Assembly (NCBI GenBank): GCA_039816825.1
Contig: JBCBXA010000004.1
Span: 1-64,000, forward strand
Source of the DNA: JBCBXA01 sp039816825
GTDB taxonomy: Bacteria > Pseudomonadota > Alphaproteobacteria > Rhizobiales > Rhizobiaceae
Length of the DNA: 64,000 nucleotides
Direction of reading: 5' to 3'
The translations under genes were made by a program, and so were the position numbers. Below the pieces are notes generated by a model. The model saw nothing but the letters and a program-made list of their open reading frames with translations. It did not search any database and had not been told where the DNA came from. Shown here one piece after another: positions 50,331-57,867 of the stretch (the first letter of the stretch is position 1; the number at the start of each line of letters is the position of its first letter).

Positions 50331-51551
50331 ATGAACAAGCCGCTTCCCCCCAACTCTTTCCGGGCAGGTCCGGACGAAGATGGCCGCTTCGGCATCTTCG
50401 GCGGCCGCTTTGTGGCAGAGACCCTGATGCCGCTGATCCTTGATCTGCAGGAGAAGTGGGAAGAGGCAAAAACCGACAAGGCGTTCCAGGATGAGCTGGA
50501 GCACCTCAATCGGCACTACACCGGTCGTCCGAGCCCGCTCTACTTCGCGGAACGTCTGACGGCGCACCTCGGCGGCGCCAAAATCTATTTCAAGCGCGAC
50601 GAGCTGAACCATACCGGCAGCCACAAGATCAACAATTGCCTCGGCCAGATTCTGCTTGCCAAGCGCATGGGCAAGACCCGTATCATCGCCGAGACCGGTG
50701 CCGGTCAGCACGGTGTCGCGTCTGCCACGGTGGCTGCCCGCTTCGGCTATCCGTGCGAAGTCTATATGGGCGCCACCGATGTTGAGCGTCAAAGCCCCAA
50801 TGTCTTCCGCATGAAGCTTCTGGGTGCAGAGATTCACGCCGTGACGGCTGGTAACGGCACCCTGAAGGACGCCATGAATGAGGCGCTGCGCGACTGGGTG
50901 ACCAATGTTGAGAACACATACTATTTGATCGGCACAGCCGCCGGTCCGCATCCTTATCCAGAGATGGTTCGTGACTTCCAATCGGTCATTGGCCGCGAAG
51001 CCCGCGAGCAGATCATGGCCATGGAAGGTCGCCTGCCTGATATGATCGTCGCTGCTGTAGGCGGCGGCTCGAACGCCATCGGCCTGTTTCATCCCTTCCT
51101 GGATGACACGGACGTGCAAATCGTTGGCGTGGAAGCCGGCGGCAAAGGCCTCGACACCAACGAGCACTGCGCGTCGCTGACGGCGGGCTCGCCCGGCGTC
51201 CTCCACGGCAACCGTACCTACCTTCTTCAGGATGGAGACGGCCAGATCGATGAGGGCCACTCCATTTCTGCCGGTCTCGACTATCCGGGTATTGGCCCCG
51301 AGCACAGCTATCTCAAAGACACTGGCCGCGTAGAATATGTTCCGATCATGGATGGAGAAGCGCTGGAAGCGTTCCAACTGCTCTGCAAGCTCGAGGGCAT
51401 CATCCCCGCGCTCGAGCCGAGCCATGCTCTAGCCGAGATCGTCAAGCGTGCCCCCACCATGGGCAAAGACCAGATCATCGTCATGAACCTGTGTGGCCGC
51501 GGCGACAAAGACATTTTCACCGCCGCCAAGGCGCTTGGATTTGAAATGTGA
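50331..51551 (+). CDS. trpB: Tryptophan synthase beta chain
   Basis: PLP-dependent subunit that joins indole and serine, 406 aa. GRFGIFGGRFVAETLMPL opens the protein, the Schiff-base Lys lies in LNHTGSHKINNCLGQ, ETGAGQHGVASATVAARFG follows, and the phosphate-binding loop is VGGGSNAIGLFHPF; the Glu of the active site is in AETGAGQ. Start MNKPLPPNSF at 50331 lies 4 bp after the trpF stop. Full-length TrpB1 type (has the COMM domain), fitting an adjacent trpA. Its TGA overlaps the next start (TGATG). Confidence 0.97.
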   Translation: MNKPLPPNSFRAGPDEDGRFGIFGGRFVAETLMPLILDLQEKWEEAKTDKAFQDELEHLNRHYTGRPSPLYFAERLTAHLGGAKIYFKRDELNHTGSHKINNCLGQILLAKRMGKTRIIAETGAGQHGVASATVAARFGYPCEVYMGATDVERQSPNVFRMKLLGAEIHAVTAGNGTLKDAMNEALRDWVTNVENTYYLIGTAAGPHPYPEMVRDFQSVIGREAREQIMAMEGRLPDMIVAAVGGGSNAIGLFHPFLDDTDVQIVGVEAGGKGLDTNEHCASLTAGSPGVLHGNRTYLLQDGDGQIDEGHSISAGLDYPGIGPEHSYLKDTGRVEYVPIMDGEALEAFQLLCKLEGIIPALEPSHALAEIVKRAPTMGKDQIIVMNLCGRGDKDIFTAAKALGFEM

Positions 51552-52375
51552 TGACCCAACGCCTGACCGATAAATTTGCTTCTGTCCGCGCCGAGGGCCG
51601 CCCGGCGCTTGTGACATTTCTGATGTGCGGTGATCCCGATCAGGTGACCGCAGATGATATTTTCGCTGCCTTGCCGGAAGCAGGTGCTGATATTATCGAA
51701 CTGGGCATGCCTTTCTCCGACCCGATGGCGGATGGCCCGTCCATTCAGGCGGCCGGCAAGCGCGCCCTCGACAATGGGATGACGTTGCCCGGCACGCTCG
51801 AAAGCGTGCGCACCTTCCGGAAGGTCGATGACACGACACCCATCATTCTGATGGGCTACTACAATCCTATCTATATTTATGGCGTTGAGAGCTTCATTCA
51901 GGATGCTTTGGCCGCCGGGGTCGATGGTCTGATTGTCGTCGATCTGCCGCCGGAGATGGATGACGAATTGTGCGTCCCAGCCTTGGACGCCGGTCTGAAT
52001 TTCATCCGCCTTGCCACGCCCACGACTGACGACAAGCGTCTTCCTGCCGTGCTCAAGAACACGTCCGGCTTCGTCTATTATGTTTCGATGACCGGCATCA
52101 CCGGTGGTGCCATCAAGAGCGCTTCTGCCGTTGGCGAAGCCGTGGGTCGCATCAAGGGGCACACGGACCTTCCCGTGTGCGTGGGCTTCGGCATCAAAAC
52201 CGGTGAAGACGCGGCCCGCATCGGCGCGGACGCCGATGGCGTTGTGGTGGGAACCGCGCTGGTGAATCTCGTCGCCGAAGGCATGAACGACGGCACGTCA
52301 AAGCACAAAGTGATGGATCTGGTGCGTGAACTGTCGGCTGGCGTTGCCCGTGCCAAGGCCAGCGAAGCGGCATGA
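51551..52375 (+). CDS. trpA: Tryptophan synthase alpha chain
   Basis: Releases indole from indole-3-glycerol phosphate, 274 aa. Catalytic Glu in IIELGMPFSDPMADGPSIQ, catalytic Asp in GLIVVDLPPEM, and phosphate-binding VSMTGITGGA and VGFGIKTGEDA. The ATG at 51551 overlaps the trpB stop; the GTG one codon earlier is equally readable. It ends in an ATGA overlap with an acetyltransferase gene. Complete, with all active residues. Confidence 0.97.
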   Translation: MTQRLTDKFASVRAEGRPALVTFLMCGDPDQVTADDIFAALPEAGADIIELGMPFSDPMADGPSIQAAGKRALDNGMTLPGTLESVRTFRKVDDTTPIILMGYYNPIYIYGVESFIQDALAAGVDGLIVVDLPPEMDDELCVPALDAGLNFIRLATPTTDDKRLPAVLKNTSGFVYYVSMTGITGGAIKSASAVGEAVGRIKGHTDLPVCVGFGIKTGEDAARIGADADGVVVGTALVNLVAEGMNDGTSKHKVMDLVRELSAGVARAKASEAA

Positions 52376-52818
52376 GCGTCTCGACTTCTCCTCTCCGCGC
52401 GGATGATGAAGAGCGCTGGCGCGAACTCTGGCAGGGCTACCTGACATGGTATCGCAGCGAAGTGGCGGCTGACGTCACTGACCATCTTTGGCAGACGCTG
52501 GTTGCGGGTGAGGGGCGCATGTATGGACTGGCCGCGCGGCTTCACGGCGATCTCATCGGCTTCACGCACTACACATTCCACGCATCCAGCTGGACCAAGG
52601 GCGACTATTGTTACCTCGAGGACCTCTACGTGGACGGGCATGTCCGTGGCAGCGGTGCCGGCAGGGCCCTGATCAATGCCGTCCGGGAACGGGCTAACCA
52701 GCGCGGCGCTTCACGGCTCTATTGGCATACAGAGGCCAACAATGACGTCGCCCGCGGCCTCTACGACACTTTGGCGAGGGAAGCCGGGTTCGTTCAATAT
52801 CGGATGCCGCTTAGCTAA
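52372..52818 (+). CDS. GNAT-family N-acetyltransferase
   Basis: A 148-residue acetyltransferase. The acetyl-CoA motif reads LEDLYVDGHVRGSGAGRALINAVRERA with the Q/RxxGxG/A loop as RGSGAG. The ending WHTEANNDVARGLYDTLAREAGFVQYRM is common in GNATs acting on small amines or aminoglycosides. The ATG overlaps the trpA stop by 4 bp, so translation is coupled to trpA. The substrate is unknown. It sits between trpA and accD, where many alphaproteobacteria have no gene. Confidence 0.9.
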   Translation: MSVSTSPLRADDEERWRELWQGYLTWYRSEVAADVTDHLWQTLVAGEGRMYGLAARLHGDLIGFTHYTFHASSWTKGDYCYLEDLYVDGHVRGSGAGRALINAVRERANQRGASRLYWHTEANNDVARGLYDTLAREAGFVQYRMPLS

Positions 52819-52896
52819 AAGTGGGTCTGACCTAGCGCCTTGACTCCGCCGCTTTCGGCTCGCACATCAATCTGAAGACTGCTTTCGGAGACTTCC

Positions 52897-53859
52897 ATGA
52901 ACTGGATCAACAATCTCGTGCGCCCGCGTTTCGGCAGCCTGCTGAACAAGCGCGACACGCCGCAGAATTTGTGGATCAAGGATCCTCAGTCCGGTGCCAT
53001 GGTGTTCCACAAGGATCTCGAGGACAACCAATATGTGGTGCCGGAAAGCGGCTACCACATGAAGATTTCCGTCCGTGAGCGATTCAACGCGTTCTTCGAT
53101 GGCGGGCAATATTCCGAGTACACGCAACCACCTGTGCCGCAGGATCCGTTGGGCTTCCGCGACCACAAACGATATGTCGACCGCTTGAAGGAAAACCGCA
53201 CCAAAACGGATCGCGAAGACTCCATCATCGCGGCGGAAGGTTCGGTCGATGGCGTACCGGTCGTGGCGGCGGCCCACGAGTTCGGCTTCATGGGTGGCTC
53301 GCTTGGAACAGCTGCTGGTGAGGCCATCGTTCTGGCGATGTTGCGTGCAGTGGAACTGAAACGCCCCTTCATCATGTTCTGCGCATCGGGCGGCGCGCGC
53401 ATGCAGGAGGGCATTCTGTCCCTGATGCAATTGCCGCGCACGACGGTGGCCGTGCAGCGCCTGCGCGATGCAGGGTTGCCCTACATCGTCGTCATGGCGA
53501 ACCCCACCACGGGCGGGGTCTCGGCCTCCTATGCAATGCTCGGAGACATCCACATCGCAGAGCCCGGCGCCGAGATCGGCTTTGCGGGCAAACGCGTCAT
53601 CGAGCAGACCATCCGCGAGAAACTGCCCGAAGGGTTCCAGACCGCTGAATATCTCGAGAAGAACGGCATGGTAGACTTGGTCGTATCTCGTTTGGAAATG
53701 GCGGAAACCATTGGCCGGATTTTGCGCATGATGATGGGTATGCCTGCCAAGGTCGATGAGGTGCTTGCCCAGCCGGAGCCGGAAGCAGCGGTGATGACCC
53801 AGGATGGTGAAATCGAGCAAGTTGAGCCAGAGGCGTCCGAGCAGGCACCCAGCGCTTAA
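52897..53859 (+). CDS. accD: Acetyl-CoA carboxylase carboxyltransferase subunit beta
   Basis: Beta half of the carboxyltransferase that makes malonyl-CoA for fatty acid synthesis, 320 aa. Crotonase-fold blocks: HEFGFMGGSLGTAAGEAIV, FCASGGARMQEGILSLMQLPRT, NPTTGGVSASYAMLGDIHIAEPGAEIGFAGKRVIEQTI. The N-terminal zinc ribbon is degenerate: positions that hold the four Cys are Asp29, Ser32, Val48 and Ser51 (KDPQSG, VVPESGYH). Reduced ribbons are known in alphaproteobacterial AccD, but loss of all four is marked. Followed by folC, the usual accD-folC order. The C-terminal 40 residues are Glu/Gln-rich. Confidence 0.95.
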   Translation: MNWINNLVRPRFGSLLNKRDTPQNLWIKDPQSGAMVFHKDLEDNQYVVPESGYHMKISVRERFNAFFDGGQYSEYTQPPVPQDPLGFRDHKRYVDRLKENRTKTDREDSIIAAEGSVDGVPVVAAAHEFGFMGGSLGTAAGEAIVLAMLRAVELKRPFIMFCASGGARMQEGILSLMQLPRTTVAVQRLRDAGLPYIVVMANPTTGGVSASYAMLGDIHIAEPGAEIGFAGKRVIEQTIREKLPEGFQTAEYLEKNGMVDLVVSRLEMAETIGRILRMMMGMPAKVDEVLAQPEPEAAVMTQDGEIEQVEPEASEQAPSA

Positions 53860-53880
53860 GTCGCATGTGCTGCTGCTGAC

Positions 53881-55191
53881 GTGACCGCACCACCCAGTCC
53901 CGCTGAGGCGCTGATCAACGACATGATGGCGCGCTATCCCCCGGGCTTCGACCTCGGGCTTTCGCGCATCAGTGCTCTGCTTGCACTCCTTGACGATCCG
54001 CATCGGCGGCTGCCGCCAACCATCCACGTGGCCGGGACAAACGGCAAAGGGTCAACCATCGCGTTCATGCGCGCCATGTTGGAGGCTTCTGGCAGGTCCG
54101 TGCACGTTCACACATCGCCTCACCTGGTGCGCTGGCACGAGCGGTTTCGGGTCGCGGGTCATTTGGTCAGTGACCCCGCCCTGCACGATGCGCTCACTCG
54201 CGTTGATGCGGTTCTTCAAGACGAACAAGAGGGGACGCGGGGCGTCACCGTCTTTGAGATTATGACGGCTGTCGCCTTTCTGCTTTTCTCCGAAACGCCG
54301 GCTGATGCGCTCCTCTTGGAGGTTGGTCTGGGCGGTGAGTTCGACGCCACCAATGTGATCGAAAGGCCCGCAGCTTGTGTCATCGCGCCCATAGCCCTCG
54401 ATCATCAGGCCCATCTTGGGAACACGATTGGCGAGATCGCGGGCGCGAAGGCGGGTATCATCAAGCGGGGTGCGCCGGTCGTCAGCGCCGCCCAACACGA
54501 TGATGCGCGCGAGGTGATTGAGGCCGTCGCCGGGCGCCACGGTACATCCGTCATCTTTGCCGATCAGGATTTTCAGGGTTTCCCGGAGCGCGGGGGAATG
54601 ATCTTTCAGGACACGTCCGGGCTCATGGACCTGCCTTCACCCGCGCTTTTGGGAGAACATCAGTTCGACAATGCTGCGCTGGCGATTGCCAGCCTGAAAG
54701 CGGCAAGCTTCGAGCTTTCCGTTGAGCAGGTGTCTGAAGGATTGAGATCTGTCGTTTGGCCGGGCCGGATGCAGCGCATGCCGGAGGGCGAGCTCAACAA
54801 GCTGATTCCGGGGCACGAGGTTTGGCTCGATGGTGGGCACAATCCTCATGGTGCCGAGGCCGTTGCGTCGGTGTTGGACGCCAGAGGTGCGACCGACACG
54901 GCGCTCGTCTGCGGTATGCTGAACACCAAGGACCCCGAGGGCTACTTTCGCGCGCTGAGCAAAGTGGTGAGCGGAGTCATCACCGTCCCCATCACATCGT
55001 CAAATGCCGGAGTGCCAGCCGGTGATCTGGCGGCTACCGCCCGATCCGCTGGCTTGAAGGCGCACGACGCCGATAGTCTGACGGACGCGCTGCAACAGCT
55101 GACAGGGAACTCGAACCAGCCGGTCTTGATCGGCGGTTCGCTCTATCTGGTGGGCGATGCCCTCGCCCAGAACGGAACGCCGCCGGTCTGA
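53881..55191 (+). CDS. folC: Folylpolyglutamate/dihydrofolate synthase
   Basis: Adds glutamate to dihydropteroate and folates, 436 aa. ATP site HVAGTNGKGSTIAFM, THTSPHLVRWHERF-like folate loop (HTSPHLVRWHERFRV), LLLEVGLGGEFDATNVI, and GEHQFDNAALAIASL, then WLDGGHNPHGAEAV. GTG start at 53881 follows accD by 21 bp. It ends one base before the stop of the convergent mnmD gene. All Mur-ligase-type motifs are intact. Confidence 0.95.
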   Translation: MTAPPSPAEALINDMMARYPPGFDLGLSRISALLALLDDPHRRLPPTIHVAGTNGKGSTIAFMRAMLEASGRSVHVHTSPHLVRWHERFRVAGHLVSDPALHDALTRVDAVLQDEQEGTRGVTVFEIMTAVAFLLFSETPADALLLEVGLGGEFDATNVIERPAACVIAPIALDHQAHLGNTIGEIAGAKAGIIKRGAPVVSAAQHDDAREVIEAVAGRHGTSVIFADQDFQGFPERGGMIFQDTSGLMDLPSPALLGEHQFDNAALAIASLKAASFELSVEQVSEGLRSVVWPGRMQRMPEGELNKLIPGHEVWLDGGHNPHGAEAVASVLDARGATDTALVCGMLNTKDPEGYFRALSKVVSGVITVPITSSNAGVPAGDLAATARSAGLKAHDADSLTDALQQLTGNSNQPVLIGGSLYLVGDALAQNGTPPV

Positions 55192-55192
55192 G

Positions 55193-55903
55193 TTACCGCG
55201 CCGATCGATGCCCCCGCATCATCTCCCGCTTGCCCGCATAGCCGGGGAATTTCTCAACCTCGAAACCGCTCGCACGCAGGTTGCGCCGCACCCATCCCGC
55301 CGATGTATAGGTGGCAAAGGTGCCGCCAGGCTTGGTCTTGTCAAAGACTGACTGCAGCAGGCCCCGCTCCCACAGCTCCGGGTTTCGCGATGGGGCGAAG
55401 CCATCAAGATACCAGGCGTCAAACTGCTCGGGGCGTTGCGACAACACTTCTCTCGCATCGCCAAGGATCAAGCGAAGTTCGACGCCATGCCATTCAAGCC
55501 GCTGCTCACCAGCGCTGGGTGGCCAATGGTCTGAAAGAAACGCCGCGCCTTCGGCGAGTTCAGGCCATGGTTCCAGGCTGCGGCTCAGATCAGCAGCGCT
55601 CATCGGAAAGGCTTCGAAAGACACGAAGACCAGTTTGCCAACAGATCCTGACTCCGCCCACTGGCGCGCGGTCTCGAGGAAGTTCAGCCCTGTTCCAAAG
55701 CCAAGTTCACCAACTATAAAAGTCTCGTCGCTCCTCAAAGCACCCCAGCGTCCTTGCAGATCGTTGCACCCGATGAAGACGTGAGCCGATTCCGCGCGCC
55801 CATCGGCCTTGGAGAAGTAGGTGTCACCAAAGCGCTCATTGCGGGGTGTCGGTCCGTCGAACTGAATGCTATCGGCAGGGCGAGTGTCAGACTCAGAATT
55901 CAT
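55193..55903 (-). CDS. mnmD: tRNA U34 aminomethyl methyltransferase (MnmD domain of MnmC)
   Basis: A 236-residue SAM methyltransferase corresponding to the N-terminal domain of MnmC. Motifs: PRNERFGDTYFSKADGRAESAHVFI (family start), VGELGFGTGLNFLETAR (SAM site), WYLDGFAPSRNPELW (DGFxP signature) and TYTSAGWVRRNLRASGFEVEK. Start at 55903 (MNSESDTRPA) is set by family length; longer readings to 56197 lie antisense to the next gene. The partner oxidase domain is encoded separately and divergently 37 bp away. Confidence 0.92.
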   Translation of the reverse strand: MNSESDTRPADSIQFDGPTPRNERFGDTYFSKADGRAESAHVFIGCNDLQGRWGALRSDETFIVGELGFGTGLNFLETARQWAESGSVGKLVFVSFEAFPMSAADLSRSLEPWPELAEGAAFLSDHWPPSAGEQRLEWHGVELRLILGDAREVLSQRPEQFDAWYLDGFAPSRNPELWERGLLQSVFDKTKPGGTFATYTSAGWVRRNLRASGFEVEKFPGYAGKREMMRGHRSAR

Positions 55904-55940
55904 GCCCCGTCTTTGCGCAACCAGACCTTTGGGACAAGCC

Positions 55941-57065
55941 ATGCCTACCGTTGATCTCGCCATTGCCGGGGCCGGTGTCTTCGGCTTGCAACTGGCCCGC
56001 CAGGCTCTGCTGCAGGGACTCTCAGTCGCAATATTCGATGCGCGGCGGGTTGGCGAGGGGGCGTCCGGTGGCCCCTTGGGCGCACTGATGCCGCACATCC
56101 CGGATCGGTGGAACGCCAAGAAGCAGTTCCAGTTTGATGCTCTGCGAGAATTGGAAGGCGAGTGCCTGGCGCTAGAGGAAGCAACAGGCCTCGGCACAGG
56201 ATATGGGCGGGTGGGCCGTATGATGCCACTTCGAGAAGAGCGTTTTATCGCGCTTGCCGAGGAGCGGGCTCACGGAGCGCAAGCGCACTGGGAGGGCAAA
56301 TTCGCCTTCAACCGTATGGAGCCAGATCCGAACTGGATTGATCCTCGGCTTGCCACCCACGGAGCTGTGCTCGACACATTGGCAGCGCGGTTGCACCCGT
56401 CATCCTATCTTTCGGCCCTGGCGAAGTTCGTGGCGGATCATCCAAACGGCCGACTTTATGAGCGAACTGAAGTTCCTCTTGCTGCCACGGAGGGCCGCCG
56501 GATAGAGACCGCCGATGGTCCGCTTTCCTTTGCGCATCTTGTTCTGGCGGCAGGCTATCAGTCCTTCCCATGGCTCAAGGGCATAATCGAGGTCGAGCCC
56601 GGAACCGGCGTCAAAGGCCAAGCAAGGGTTGTGAAGGCTGCCGCGCCCGCCGAAGCTCCAATCCTTTACGATGATGGCTGCTACGTCGTGCCCCACGCCA
56701 ATGGAACAATCGCTGTGGGCTCAAGCTCGCAGAAGCAATGGACCGATGAACGTGCTCCCGATCCAGAGGCTTGGACCTTTTGGGACAAGGCTCTGGCTTT
56801 GTGTCCTGCCTTGCGCGAAGCGCCCATCATCGGCGAGTGGGCCGGCGTTCGGCCCCGCGCCATGAGTGCTGATCCCATGATCGGGCCTGTTCCGGATCAG
56901 GACGGCCTTTGGGTCTTTACCGGGGGCTTCAAGATTTCGCTCGGCATTGCCCATCTCGCGGGTCGAGCGCTCGTGCATCAGATTACGAGCTTGGACGAAC
57001 AGACAGCTTTGCCGGAGAGCTTCAGAGCAGAGGTGCACCTCGCAGCGGCGCGCTCTGCTAGCTGA
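55941..57065 (+). CDS. FAD-dependent oxidoreductase, MnmC C-terminal-domain-like
   Basis: A 374-residue DAO-family flavoprotein. The FAD motif VDLAIAGAGVFGLQLARQ is at the N-terminus, followed by GASGGPLGALMPHIPDRWN (the MnmC2 feature), AHLVLAAGYQSFPWL and WAGVRPRAMSADPMIGPV with FTGGFKISLGIA. In MnmC this domain removes the carboxymethyl group from cmnm5U34. Start ATG 55941 with GGGA upstream. Divergent from the mnmD gene, so the bifunctional enzyme is split. Its 3' end overlaps the stop of the convergent creatininase gene by 8 bp. A different amino acid oxidase activity is possible. Confidence 0.85.
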   Translation: MPTVDLAIAGAGVFGLQLARQALLQGLSVAIFDARRVGEGASGGPLGALMPHIPDRWNAKKQFQFDALRELEGECLALEEATGLGTGYGRVGRMMPLREERFIALAEERAHGAQAHWEGKFAFNRMEPDPNWIDPRLATHGAVLDTLAARLHPSSYLSALAKFVADHPNGRLYERTEVPLAATEGRRIETADGPLSFAHLVLAAGYQSFPWLKGIIEVEPGTGVKGQARVVKAAAPAEAPILYDDGCYVVPHANGTIAVGSSSQKQWTDERAPDPEAWTFWDKALALCPALREAPIIGEWAGVRPRAMSADPMIGPVPDQDGLWVFTGGFKISLGIAHLAGRALVHQITSLDEQTALPESFRAEVHLAAARSAS

Positions 57066-57867
57066 ATCTGTCGAGGTCAAACGTCTGTACGTCGGCTACG
57101 AGTTCGGCAAAAGCGTTGATAGAGGAGGCGATCAGCGCCTCGCCCTTCTCAGCCGTGGCGGCTAGTGCATTGCCGACAACGCCGTAGCGGTTCAAATCTT
57201 CCATCCGCCAGCCAAAACTGTGCGGACCGTACGCGCGCAAATGCTTGAACTCCTCCACAAAGGATTGTTGCTCTGATCCGAAGTCTTCCGCCGCTTCCAT
57301 GCGCACGAGCTCGGGGCGCAAGGCCAGCATGAGCGACGTCTCGATATCGCCGCCATGGATTCCGAGCGCTTTCTCGGTTTCGCCAAAGATGGAAGTCGCA
57401 TCACCCAAGCGACTCCACGATGTGGCGACGCAGAGCATATTGGCGTGGCGCAGTTCCAAAGCGATCTGGTCCAGCAAAGCAGAATTCCCGCCGTGAGAGT
57501 TCAGGAGGATGAGCCGCCGAATGCCCGATGCGGCGAGGGACTCGCCGATCTGAACCCAAGCTGCCTTAGCCGTGTCGGCGGTGAGGGTGAGCGTCCCTGG
57601 GAAGGCCGCATGTTCGTCGGATTTTCCGATGGTCTGCACCGGCAGGAACGTCGCCGGCAGACCTTCGCCATGCTCGGCGATGAACCGTCCGATCAGACCT
57701 TGATTGATGAAGCTGTCGGTGCCGAGTGGCAGGTGCGGGCCGTGCTGTTCCGTTGCCGCAACCGGCAGAACGGCAACCCATTCCTCCAGATGAGCCGAGG
57801 CCTCTGCAATATCCGTCGAGGTCATCTCGGCAAAATAGGGCTCAGGCCAACGTGTTTTGTCAGACAT
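57058..57867 (-). CDS. Creatininase-family protein
   Basis: A 269-residue amidohydrolase of the creatininase/MftE superfamily. Metal-binding segments are visible: ATEQHGPHLPLGTDSFI (Glu, His and Asp ligands), ILLNSHGGNSALLDQIA (His), and GIHGGDIETSLMLALRPELV (Glu). These indicate a binuclear metal centre. Members hydrolyse creatinine or other cyclic amides. The ATG at 57867 directly follows the last base of the beta-galactosidase gene, so they form a two-gene operon. The substrate is unknown; creatinine is a default guess. Confidence 0.88.
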   Translation of the reverse strand: MSDKTRWPEPYFAEMTSTDIAEASAHLEEWVAVLPVAATEQHGPHLPLGTDSFINQGLIGRFIAEHGEGLPATFLPVQTIGKSDEHAAFPGTLTLTADTAKAAWVQIGESLAASGIRRLILLNSHGGNSALLDQIALELRHANMLCVATSWSRLGDATSIFGETEKALGIHGGDIETSLMLALRPELVRMEAAEDFGSEQQSFVEEFKHLRAYGPHSFGWRMEDLNRYGVVGNALAATAEKGEALIASSINAFAELVADVQTFDLDRFS

